NCBI GenBank assembly: GCA_964456985.1
Contig: CAYWDH010000011.1
Span: 1 to 64,000, forward strand
Direction: 5' to 3'
Source of the DNA: WJMT01 sp964456985
GTDB taxonomy: Bacteria; Acidobacteriota; Aminicenantia; Aminicenantales; Aminicenantaceae
Length of the DNA stretch: 64,000 bases
Part shown: piece by piece, positions 18,297 to 26,295 of the stretch
Layout of the letters: the number at the start of each line of letters is the position of its first letter
Numbering within the stretch: position 1 is the stretch's first letter
The notes under the pieces: model-generated
Told to the model about the DNA's origin: nothing
The model's database searches: none
What the model saw: the letters and a program-made list of their open reading frames with translations, nothing else
Translations under genes and position numbers: made by a program

Positions 18297-19331
18297 ATGA
18301 AGTATCTACGTATCTGTCTGGTCTTCCTGTGGGCAATGGCAATATTGAGCTGTACCCCAGCTCAAGAGCAAGAGCCGGGCGGTTATCACCTGCTTAAAAA
18401 GCATGTGCTTGGTGGTGAGGGCGGATGGGATTACATGGCACTGGACGGCCGGACCCGCCTCCTCTATGTGACACACAGCAATACTGTCGAGGTCCTGAAT
18501 GTCGACACCGGTGTTAAGGGTGAGCCGATTGTCAATCTCAATGGAGCCCATGGGGTGGCCTTTGCTCCGGAAAGAAACCGGGGATATATATCTAATGGCA
18601 GGGGCAACTCTGTTTCCGTCTTTGATCTCAAAACTCACGAGATCCTTGAAGAAATTCCATCCTCTGGCCAAAATCCTGACTCCATCATGTACGATGCTTA
18701 CTCAGATCGAGTTTTTACTTTCAATGGCAGGACAGGGAACGCAACGGCCATAGATGCTGCTGAGAACAAGGTTGTCGGGACGGTCGATATCGGGGGTAAG
18801 CCTGAATTCTGTGTCACGGATACCAAAGGCACGATCTTTGTGAACAACGAGGACACAAGCGAGATTGTCGCCTTCGACTCCAAGTCTCTCGAAGTAATAA
18901 AACGGTGGTCGATCGCACCCGGTGAGGGTCCGAGCGGTTTGGCCATTGACCTCAAAGGCAAGCGACTGTTCAGTGTTTGCGATGAAGTTATGGTCGTTTC
19001 AGATTTCGTCAATGGAAATGTCGTCACGACGGTCCCCATTGGCCGTCGTCCAGATGCCGTTCGTTATGATCCTGAGACCAAGTTGATCTTCGCTTCGAAC
19101 GGTGAGGGAACCCTGACGGTCATCAAACAGGAATCTCCTGACGAGTACACTGTCATAGAAACAATCCCAACGGCCCGCGGTGCCCGAACCATGGAGCTTG
19201 ACCCCAAAACGCACCATGTCTTCGTCGTAACGGCGGAATATGGTCCGACTCCGGAGCCCACCGAAGAGCGGCCGCGGCCCCGAACCCCTGTCATCCCGGG
19301 TTCGTTCATGGTGCTCGAATTCGCGAGATAA
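18297..19331 (+). CDS. Lipoprotein with YncE/YVTN-type beta-propeller
   Basis: A 344-residue protein with a lipoprotein signal (ILSC, Cys19) and an AAGGAG ribosome site. From about residue 30 it consists of repeats of about 40 residues with the pattern hhhsN...sVsVhDhkT, typical of seven-bladed YVTN/YncE-like propellers (for example YISNGRGNSVSVFDLKTHEI). Such proteins are export-side binding scaffolds; no enzyme motif is seen. The gene is more GC-rich at third positions than its backbone neighbours, which fits acquisition from elsewhere. It ends with a Pro/Arg-rich stretch before the last strand. Confidence 0.75.
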   Translation: MKYLRICLVFLWAMAILSCTPAQEQEPGGYHLLKKHVLGGEGGWDYMALDGRTRLLYVTHSNTVEVLNVDTGVKGEPIVNLNGAHGVAFAPERNRGYISNGRGNSVSVFDLKTHEILEEIPSSGQNPDSIMYDAYSDRVFTFNGRTGNATAIDAAENKVVGTVDIGGKPEFCVTDTKGTIFVNNEDTSEIVAFDSKSLEVIKRWSIAPGEGPSGLAIDLKGKRLFSVCDEVMVVSDFVNGNVVTTVPIGRRPDAVRYDPETKLIFASNGEGTLTVIKQESPDEYTVIETIPTARGARTMELDPKTHHVFVVTAEYGPTPEPTEERPRPRTPVIPGSFMVLEFAR

Positions 19332-19414
19332 TCCGAATCGTCACCCCAGGCTTTACATATTCTTTACTAAGGGAGATCTCTATTCTTTCTATGCCGCATT
19401 AAAAATGATTTTCT

Positions 19415-19480
19415 GATATTCTCCCTCTTTATGGGTTACTTGTTGACCGGACGACTTTTTTGTGTGTATTATTAATGGTG
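19415..19480 (+). repeat. Promoter-bearing IS91-derived repeat, copy 2 (promoter module only)
   Basis: Starts with GATATTCTC and contains TTGACC (19443-19448), 18 bp, TATTAT (19467-19472). The downstream leader module is absent; the ribosome site of the next gene follows directly (AAAAGGAG), leaving a leader of about 20 nt. Confidence 0.75.
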
Positions 19481-19497
19481 AAAAGGAGATTGAGTTG

Positions 19498-20607
19498 ATG
19501 AAAAAAAAGTTTGTTCTGTTTTTGGTGATATTGCTGCTTTTTCCACTGACATTATTAGCCCAAAGCGGCCAGAAAATGATATTGAGGTTCTTTGCGGAAG
19601 GGACCATGCAGGCTATGGGGATTTATGGTCCAGCCGGTGTCAAAATCAAGGCAGAAGGATATGCCTATTTAGCTCCAGGAACTCAGGGGAAAATTACCGG
19701 GAAAGGTGATATCTCTGTGACCATGGATTTCAATTATCAGAAAACAGGCTATGTGAGCATAAGCCAACTTAAGGGTTATGGACAAGTGGAAGTTGTGGGG
19801 AAGAAAGAAGGTAAATTCCTGCGATTCTATTTTAAACCAGGCAGCATCCCCTGCAAAGGAGAGATCGTCATTAATTATCCGCCTCCGATGGGTACACAAA
19901 AGGAACCGTATGAGGATCAGTTTAATCCCCAAGTTATCGCGCCAGAAGGAAATCCGGAAGCAAAAATAGAGTGGAGGAATTCAGCAGGAGTGGAATTCAG
20001 TTATGGTCCTGAGAGCTATGCAGGGGGAGCGCAGAAAGCGTCTTGGAAATCTGAATTAACTATACATAACTTGGAACATTGGAAAATTCATGTAAAAGGG
20101 GAGGAGACTGATACCTTACAGCCCCCGATCAAGAATCCGAAACTTAAGACACAAAGCAAAGAGTTGCCTGTTGCCGGGAAGTTTGAATGGGATCTGACCG
20201 GTGAGTTTTATATAATCGGGGTAGAAGGGGCAAGGCAGTATCATGAAGGACATATTGTCTCTTCAGTAATCACATCAGGGGTTGTTTTTGATTTTAATGA
20301 TCTTTACAGACCGCAGGAACTTCCGAGCTTTAAAACTTTGATGACAGAGGGAGAGATCGGCGGGAAGATGATTGGGATGGGCGATACTGTTCAGCTGCAA
20401 TGGCCCAAATTCATACCAAAGATTAGTTACTCCTTTGTTCCCCAATTATCCTATTTGGGACAGGAGCGCCCTCGAAGAGAGTTCAAATCAGGAGATTTTA
20501 TGGGTTATCTTTCAAGTGAGAAGTTGCCCCTGTTGGATGGACTGAGCTCTACAATGGAAGTGTCTGACTGGCTGAAATACAGAATCACACTCAAAAAGAT
20601 TAAATAA
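19498..20607 (+). CDS. Secreted protein of unknown function
   Basis: The start at 19498 gives 369 residues with a textbook signal peptide (Met-Lys-Lys-Lys, hydrophobic core, LLAQ) and an AAAAGGAG ribosome site 7 bp upstream. The mature protein is Gly- and Lys-rich, with many alternating beta-type strands and short Pro/Gly turns; no catalytic motif or known domain is recognisable. It is the only gene between repeat copies 2 and 3, so it behaves like an independent cassette. Confidence 0.7.
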   Translation: MKKKFVLFLVILLLFPLTLLAQSGQKMILRFFAEGTMQAMGIYGPAGVKIKAEGYAYLAPGTQGKITGKGDISVTMDFNYQKTGYVSISQLKGYGQVEVVGKKEGKFLRFYFKPGSIPCKGEIVINYPPPMGTQKEPYEDQFNPQVIAPEGNPEAKIEWRNSAGVEFSYGPESYAGGAQKASWKSELTIHNLEHWKIHVKGEETDTLQPPIKNPKLKTQSKELPVAGKFEWDLTGEFYIIGVEGARQYHEGHIVSSVITSGVVFDFNDLYRPQELPSFKTLMTEGEIGGKMIGMGDTVQLQWPKFIPKISYSFVPQLSYLGQERPRREFKSGDFMGYLSSEKLPLLDGLSSTMEVSDWLKYRITLKKIK

Positions 20608-20615
20608 TCATAATA

Positions 20616-20677
20616 GAGAGCGGAAATTTGATGGAATGAAGGGAAAATCATCATCAACAGAAAAACGGTATTCCTAT
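20616..20677 (+). repeat. IS91-derived repeat, copy 3 (leader module only)
   Basis: The promoter half is missing. About 52 bases starting GAGAGCGGAAATTTGATGGA are identical to copy 4. It begins 9 bp after the stop codon of the preceding gene. A short frame (20636-20689) encodes MKGKSSSTEKRYSYRYF. The 142 bp from here to the permease gene hold nothing else I recognise. Confidence 0.75.
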
Positions 20678-20819
20678 AGATATTTTTAATGAGGATGGGA
20701 AATAGCCGGAGAGTTTTCCCTGAACTGGCTTCGTTTCAAAAGAAAAATGTAGGATGGAACTTTTTGTTTTAATATTTCGTTTGTTTTTATAGGGTAAAGT
20801 AGAATAGGGAAATTTGTTG

Positions 20820-23195
20820 ATGCTTAAAAATTACCTTAAAGTCGCTCTGCGGAATATCTTTCGTCATAAAGGCTACTCCGCGCTGATCATATTCGGCCTT
20901 GCTCTGGGGATGGCGATTTTTCTACTGGCGGCTGTTTACACCCGATATAATTTCAGCTATGAGAGGTTCCATAAAGGTGCAGACAGGATCTACTTGGTGG
21001 TACAGGTCCTGCCTTCAGGAAACAAAGGACATCAAAATACCGCTATCACACCAGCTCCGCTTCTCTCTGCGATGACAAGTGAATTTCCAGAAATTGAGGA
21101 AGCAACCCGATTCTCTCGGGGAAGAAGAATGATAGTAAGAGCAGGGGATCAATGCCATTATGAAAGCAACGTTCTCCTGGGAGAGAAGAACTTTTTTTCC
21201 TTTTTCAACTTTAGATTGCTCAGAGGAGACCCTCTTTCTGCCCTGGATGAACCGAACTCGATTATTCTATCCGAAGATTCAGCTCTGAAGTATTTCGGCG
21301 ATGATGATCCTCTGGGAAAAACGCTGACTCTCGACAATAATTTCGATGTTACGGTGACAGGGATCATAGAAAATCCTCCAGAGAATACTCGAATCCGGTA
21401 TGATTTCCTCGCTCCATTGCAAGCCGCCCGAATCCTCTACAACTGGATGGATGACTGGACGGTCAGCAGTCAGTCTAGTTTTATTAGACTTTATAAAGGA
21501 ATGAAACCAGAAAGCCTGGAGGGAAAATTCCCCGCATTTATAGGCAAATACTATCCTGATTCCCCGGAGTCTCCCAACAAGCTCTTCCTTTTGCCTTTAG
21601 TTGATTTTCTCCGAACAGCAGAATCTTTAGGTTTGAAGTCTCATTTAGACTACGATCCCAAGTTCACTATCTCCTATTTCTTGATAGCGATGGCCTTTGT
21701 GATTCTTATTGTGGTCGCCATCAATTTCATGAACCTCTCTACATCCAGGTACATGTACAGGGCTAAGGAGATCGGCATGCGCAAAGTCATTGGCGCCAGC
21801 CGGATACAGCTGATCAAGCAGTTTTTAGGAGAATCCGTCATCACCACATTCTTTTCCCTACCCTTGGCACTCCTACTGTTTTATCTGTTGAAACCAGCTT
21901 TTCATGCGTATATAGAAAGCCATATCACCCTTTCACCCTGGAACTATCCCTGGCTCTGTGTTGTCCTTTTAGGCGGCACGGTTCTTTTAGGTGTTTTTGC
22001 GGGCAGCTATCCGGCCTTTCTCCTCTCTTCCTTCAAACCCGTACAGGTACTCAAGGGGAATATTAGAGTCGGTCGCAAAGGAACATCTCTGCGCAAAATT
22101 TTGGTAATTTCTCAATTCACGCTCTCTATATTGATGATCGTTTTTTCTTTGACCATAGGGCGGCAGGTGAACTATTTCACGGAGATGGACCACGGCTTTC
22201 AGAGAGAAAAGGTAATCACTATCGCTCTCCCTCCTGAATCCCGGGATAAGCTTGAGCTTCTAAAAAAAGATCTGGCCTCTCATCCGGATATTCTGAGTGT
22301 TTCCTCGGCACAGAATCGGCCCATCAACTGGGGATCAGAAGATCAGGTCATACCTGAGGGGTATGACGAAAGAGATGCCTGGACGATGAATACATACGGT
22401 ATAGACTATGGTTTCATTGAGCTCCTGGGAGTTCAGATTCTTCAAGGAAGAAGTTTTTCCCCAGAATATGAGGACAGGGAAAATTTTATCCTCAATGAAA
22501 CAGCGGTCAGACAGCTCAAGTGGGACAATCCGCTCGGAAAAACGTTAAGGCTAGACGGAAAAAAAGGTCAGGTTGTCGGGGTAACGAAGGATTTTCTTTT
22601 TGATAACCCGCATTGGGGAATCAGACCAGCTGTTCTCTATTTAGAGAAAAAAGAACCCGGTTATCTTTTTGTTAAAATATCAGATGTCCCTCAAACGAGG
22701 ATGATCGAAGCCATAAAACAGAAATGGCAAGCTTTGGTACCGGGGCTTCCGTTCACCTATTCTACCCTGGAGGACAGGTTCGATGCAGCCTACCGATATG
22801 TCGGACAAATGGCCGTCGTTTTTGGAGCCTTTGGGGTACTGGCCATCTTCATCTCATGTCTGGGACTGATTGCTATGGCGTTTTATTCGGTCAGCAGAAG
22901 AACGAAAGAAATCGGAGTCCGGAAAGCCCTGGGGGCATCTGTGCCTGGTATTACCCGACTTCTTCTCATCGGGTTTCTCAAACAGATTATACTTGCCAAT
23001 GTGGTCGCATGGCCCCTGACCTATTTTCTCCTGAAAAAATTCCTTCAGTTTGCCTGGGCTTACACTCCCAACATCTCCTTGATCCTGTTTGTTCTGGCCG
23101 CTCTAGTGACGCTATCGACCGCAATCCTTTCGGTTATTTATCAGACGGTCAAGGCCTCTCTGACCAATCCAGCTGAGGCGTTGCGCTATGAATAG
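20820..23195 (+). CDS. FtsX/MacB-family ABC permease without a neighbouring ATPase
   Basis: The ATG at 20820 gives 791 residues; two in-frame TTG codons just upstream are less likely. The architecture is the duplicated MacB type: one transmembrane helix near residue 25, a periplasmic MacB-PCD domain (about 45-270), three helices (about 285-410), a fourth helix near 430, a second periplasmic domain (about 455-650), and three final helices (about 670-785). The permease signature appears twice (KEIGMRKVIGAS and KEIGVRKALGAS). Proteins of this class work with a separate MacB/LolD-type ATPase, which is absent here. The substrate is unknown. Confidence 0.85.
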   Translation: MLKNYLKVALRNIFRHKGYSALIIFGLALGMAIFLLAAVYTRYNFSYERFHKGADRIYLVVQVLPSGNKGHQNTAITPAPLLSAMTSEFPEIEEATRFSRGRRMIVRAGDQCHYESNVLLGEKNFFSFFNFRLLRGDPLSALDEPNSIILSEDSALKYFGDDDPLGKTLTLDNNFDVTVTGIIENPPENTRIRYDFLAPLQAARILYNWMDDWTVSSQSSFIRLYKGMKPESLEGKFPAFIGKYYPDSPESPNKLFLLPLVDFLRTAESLGLKSHLDYDPKFTISYFLIAMAFVILIVVAINFMNLSTSRYMYRAKEIGMRKVIGASRIQLIKQFLGESVITTFFSLPLALLLFYLLKPAFHAYIESHITLSPWNYPWLCVVLLGGTVLLGVFAGSYPAFLLSSFKPVQVLKGNIRVGRKGTSLRKILVISQFTLSILMIVFSLTIGRQVNYFTEMDHGFQREKVITIALPPESRDKLELLKKDLASHPDILSVSSAQNRPINWGSEDQVIPEGYDERDAWTMNTYGIDYGFIELLGVQILQGRSFSPEYEDRENFILNETAVRQLKWDNPLGKTLRLDGKKGQVVGVTKDFLFDNPHWGIRPAVLYLEKKEPGYLFVKISDVPQTRMIEAIKQKWQALVPGLPFTYSTLEDRFDAAYRYVGQMAVVFGAFGVLAIFISCLGLIAMAFYSVSRRTKEIGVRKALGASVPGITRLLLIGFLKQIILANVVAWPLTYFLLKKFLQFAWAYTPNISLILFVLAALVTLSTAILSVIYQTVKASLTNPAEALRYE

Positions 23196-23215
23196 TCGTT
23201 GTGATGTAGGGGCAT

Positions 23216-23329
23216 ATGAGCAAAATTTACCGCCGACGTCATCCGGAACGCACCGTGTTTTACAGCGCGCTTTTCTATTATTTTGAGTCATTTCTTCTGG
23301 AACATGAAAACCGGTTTGAGAGACACTAA
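23216..23329 (+). pseudogene. IS91-family transposase, N-terminal remnant
   Basis: An ATG with a GTAGGGG site opens a 37-codon frame reading MSKIYRRRHPERTVFYSALF and continuing to ENRFERH, then TAA. This matches the start of IS91/ISCR-type HUH transposases as I know them (consensus MSxxYRPRHPERTVLYRxLxxYFxxFxxxYExRFERxYG). The frame breaks exactly where promoter repeat copy 4 begins, so the transposase core has been deleted and its 5' end joined to the element's 3' part. Confidence 0.75.
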
Positions 23330-23465
23330 AGTTCTCTTTTTTATGGGTCACTTGTTGACCGGACGTAATTTTTGTGTGTATTATATTCAATAAAGTCGCT
23401 TGGAGAGCGGAAATTTGATGGAATGAAGGGAAAATCATCATCAACAGAAAAACGAATTTCCTATG
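23330..23465 (+). repeat. Promoter-bearing IS91-derived repeat, copy 4
   Basis: A complete copy with TTGACC (23355-23360), 18 bp, TATTAT (23379-23384), then the leader module. Here the bases around the -35 box read GGTCA-CTTGT-TGACC, a perfect 5-bp inverted repeat. It is fused directly to the transposase N-terminal remnant upstream. Confidence 0.8.
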
Positions 23466-23476
23466 TTGTTTGCTAA
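23423..23476 (+). CDS. Possible leader peptide of 17 residues, stop overlapping next start
   Basis: Encodes MKGKSSSTEKRISYVVC. Its TAA overlaps the ATG of the next gene (TAATG), a layout that allows translational coupling. The reading frame differs from that used in copies 5, 6, 8 and 9, so conservation at peptide level is not shown. Confidence 0.25.
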   Translation: MKGKSSSTEKRISYVVC

Positions 23477-26268
23477 TGGCCTATGCTTGTGTTGTGACAG
23501 CCAGTGCGGACATTATACAGACAGATCAGGTTCGCTTTGCCTATGACGAGCGAGGGATTTTGGGAATCGCCAGCCCTAAGGATCCCTATGACGCACAGGT
23601 GACATCACCTCAACGCCCCCTGTCCTTAATCGTGCGGTATCGGGTGGAAGAGGGGCAGTGGCAGGAATTAGACGTAGATCAATCTCGGTTGGAAGTGGCG
23701 GCAGATGAAGGACATGTGCGCTACTTCCTGACCGATGTCGGCTGCCCTTTGCGCTTGGTGCAGCGTTTTACCACGAACGCAGTAGGCTTTGACTGGGATA
23801 TCGATCTGACAACGACCACTAACCAAGAGGTCACTATCGGTGATCTGGCTATTGTGATTCCAGCGGTAGGGCCGTGGGGCAGAAGTCAGCAACAGATCTT
23901 TGAGAAGGGATTCCTGTCCCACCCATTTATTTCCGGGCATGGTTCGTTTATCTATTATGTTCGTGCTTCAGGGGCCTCCCCGTTCTTGATAGTGACGGTA
24001 AAACCGGGAACGCATCTTGAATATTTTGGAAGCGGACAGGGTATTGGCAGCTATTATGTGCATTCCATCCTGAGCGGGGGCAATGAAACCCGTGGGACGT
24101 GGCGACAAAAACACACCTTTCGCACCTTAGGCCCTGTGGGATCTGAAGAAAGCCACGTTCATTATGGTTTCCGTTTTCAGTTTGCTGATTCCTATGACCA
24201 GCTGCGTGAGGTTCTGTACAGAGAGGGGCTGTTCGATATCAGGGCGGTTCCCGGCATGACCCTTCCGGAGGACTTGATAGCCCGTTTCTCCTTACACACA
24301 CAAGCCAACATTAATACTATCAGGGCTGAATTCCCTGATCAAACCCACATTGTACGGCTCGGAGAGAAACAGCCGGACACCTATGTCTATCAAGTGACCT
24401 TTAAGCGTCTGGGAGAAAACCAAATCACGATCGAGCATGACGGCGATAGCAGGACATATTTAGAATACTTTATTACCGAGCCTTTGGAGACTCTGATCAA
24501 GAAGCGGGCCTCATTCATAATAAATCGTCAGCAAATACGAGACCCTAATAAATGGTGGGATGGTGTCTTCGGGCCTTATGACATGAAGCATAAAGTGGTG
24601 CGTACCATTGACGATCCCGATATTTTTCTAGATCGCATGGTCTACGTCCTGACCTGCGACGATCCCGGCCTGTGTAAAGCCCCTTTTGTGGCCAGCAAGA
24701 ATGTCAGCTATCCGAATGCAAAGGAAATCGAGGGATTGGAATACTATCTGGAACATTTTGTCTGGGGTAAACTGCAGCGCACTGCTCAGGAAAAGCCCTA
24801 TCCCTACGGCGTCTATGGCACTCCGAATTGGTACATCAACCGCGATCCGCAGCGGCGTCGTGCCTATGCAGAGTCACTGGCCAACAGCAGCACCGCACTG
24901 CGTGATTTGAGCAAGGAACATATTTGGCGTTCTTATGATTATCCCCACATAGTGATGCTCTACTTCCATATGTACGAGATTGCCAAAAACTATCCGGAAC
25001 TGTCTACCTATTTGGATGCTGCCGGCTACTTGGAACGCGCCTATCAAACAGCCAGGGCCTTTTATCAATACCCTTATGAAATCTATCCTTCTTACTACGA
25101 AACCTATAAATGGGGTCTTTACAATGAACTGATTGTGCTGGAATTGATTGAAGCCTTGGAGACAGAAGGCTTCGCTCATCAGGCAGACTGGCTGCGTTTG
25201 GAATGGGAAAAAAAGGTAAAGTACTTTGTATATGACGACGACTATCCCTTCCGTTCGGAATATGCCTTTGACCGGACGGCATTTGAGTCCAGCTACGCGT
25301 TTGCCAAATATGGTGCGACGCATGATATGAAACCGGACCGGCATCTGTGGTGGGACATTAAAAAAGAAAAATGGTATTCGCATCCCCAGGTCCGCCGTGA
25401 GGATGCACGGGCTTTTATGGAACGTCAATTGGCCGCAGGGCTCTGTATACGAGGCTGGCTTGAGAGCAATTATTTCCAATTGGGAGCCGATCGGGGGGTC
25501 AGTTATATGGCGGCTATGGGCGGCTGGGGGATTCTGGATTATGGTATTAACTTTGCCGATGATCCTTTTGACTGGCTGCAACTGGGCTACGCCTCCTATT
25601 TAAGTTCTTGGTGCTTGATGAACACCGGTCGACCGGAAACCAACTATGGTTATTGGTTTGGCGGTAAAGAAAACGATGGGGCCGCCGGATGGCAGTTCAT
25701 GTCAGCCAAGGTCGGTCGCGCCTGGATGGGATCGAGCTACCCCGGCGGTGTTGAGGTGCCGCGCGGTGCCTGGTATTACGATGGCGAAATCGATCTGGGT
25801 TTTGGCGGAGCCTTACGCATGGCGGCTACGGTTGTCACTCATGATCCCATCTTCGATTGGATTGCCTATGGGGGAACTCTCCAGGAAAATGCGGAGACCC
25901 TGGAAGTGGTTCCCCGAGATGGTTTGCGCCAGCGTTTGACGGTTGTTCTGGCGGAGAAACACCTTCCTTGGCCCGGTACGGTTCGTTTAAAAATAGAGCT
26001 GGAGCGTGATGGCTTCATGCCTGAACAAGCGATTGTGCTGGACAAACAACTCCAATGCATCAGCTTTGCCCTGGAAAATCGCACCCAAGACCGACATATC
26101 ACCTACTTAAGGCTGGGGAGTCTTCCCAGTATGACCTACAATGTTGTATGTAACGGCCAAAAGGTGCCCCTGTCCAAAACATCCAGTTGGGACTATCCTT
26201 GGCAAGCTGAATTACCCATGAGTGAACGTCCCGCTCAAATTGAAATCAGTCGTGTGTCAGATCGCTAG
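23476..26268 (+). CDS. Secreted (alpha/alpha)-toroid-like protein, probably DUF5695 family
   Basis: About 930 residues. ATG at 23476 (or TTG at 23470) yields a very short export signal ending ASA. The upstream in-frame codons would add a better basic N-region but contain no normal start, so initiation may depend on the overlapping leader frame. The N-terminal 260 residues are beta-rich; the rest is rich in aromatic helices, with WWDGVFGPYDMKHK near residue 360, a pattern I associate with DUF5695 proteins and alpha/alpha-toroid glycosidases. Function is unproven; a glycan-active role fits the alpha-mannosidase gene that follows. Third-position GC is higher than in the backbone, which fits transfer. 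Confidence 0.65.
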   Translation: MAYACVVTASADIIQTDQVRFAYDERGILGIASPKDPYDAQVTSPQRPLSLIVRYRVEEGQWQELDVDQSRLEVAADEGHVRYFLTDVGCPLRLVQRFTTNAVGFDWDIDLTTTTNQEVTIGDLAIVIPAVGPWGRSQQQIFEKGFLSHPFISGHGSFIYYVRASGASPFLIVTVKPGTHLEYFGSGQGIGSYYVHSILSGGNETRGTWRQKHTFRTLGPVGSEESHVHYGFRFQFADSYDQLREVLYREGLFDIRAVPGMTLPEDLIARFSLHTQANINTIRAEFPDQTHIVRLGEKQPDTYVYQVTFKRLGENQITIEHDGDSRTYLEYFITEPLETLIKKRASFIINRQQIRDPNKWWDGVFGPYDMKHKVVRTIDDPDIFLDRMVYVLTCDDPGLCKAPFVASKNVSYPNAKEIEGLEYYLEHFVWGKLQRTAQEKPYPYGVYGTPNWYINRDPQRRRAYAESLANSSTALRDLSKEHIWRSYDYPHIVMLYFHMYEIAKNYPELSTYLDAAGYLERAYQTARAFYQYPYEIYPSYYETYKWGLYNELIVLELIEALETEGFAHQADWLRLEWEKKVKYFVYDDDYPFRSEYAFDRTAFESSYAFAKYGATHDMKPDRHLWWDIKKEKWYSHPQVRREDARAFMERQLAAGLCIRGWLESNYFQLGADRGVSYMAAMGGWGILDYGINFADDPFDWLQLGYASYLSSWCLMNTGRPETNYGYWFGGKENDGAAGWQFMSAKVGRAWMGSSYPGGVEVPRGAWYYDGEIDLGFGGALRMAATVVTHDPIFDWIAYGGTLQENAETLEVVPRDGLRQRLTVVLAEKHLPWPGTVRLKIELERDGFMPEQAIVLDKQLQCISFALENRTQDRHITYLRLGSLPSMTYNVVCNGQKVPLSKTSSWDYPWQAELPMSERPAQIEISRVSDR

Positions 26269-26295
26269 TCAGGTGCAGTGGTGATCGCTGTAAAG

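Noticed and set aside
24874..25581. Minus-strand reading frame of 235 codons opposite the DUF5695-like gene.
   Set aside because: The sense frame is longer, has a signal peptide and coherent domains; the antisense frame has no recognisable motif.
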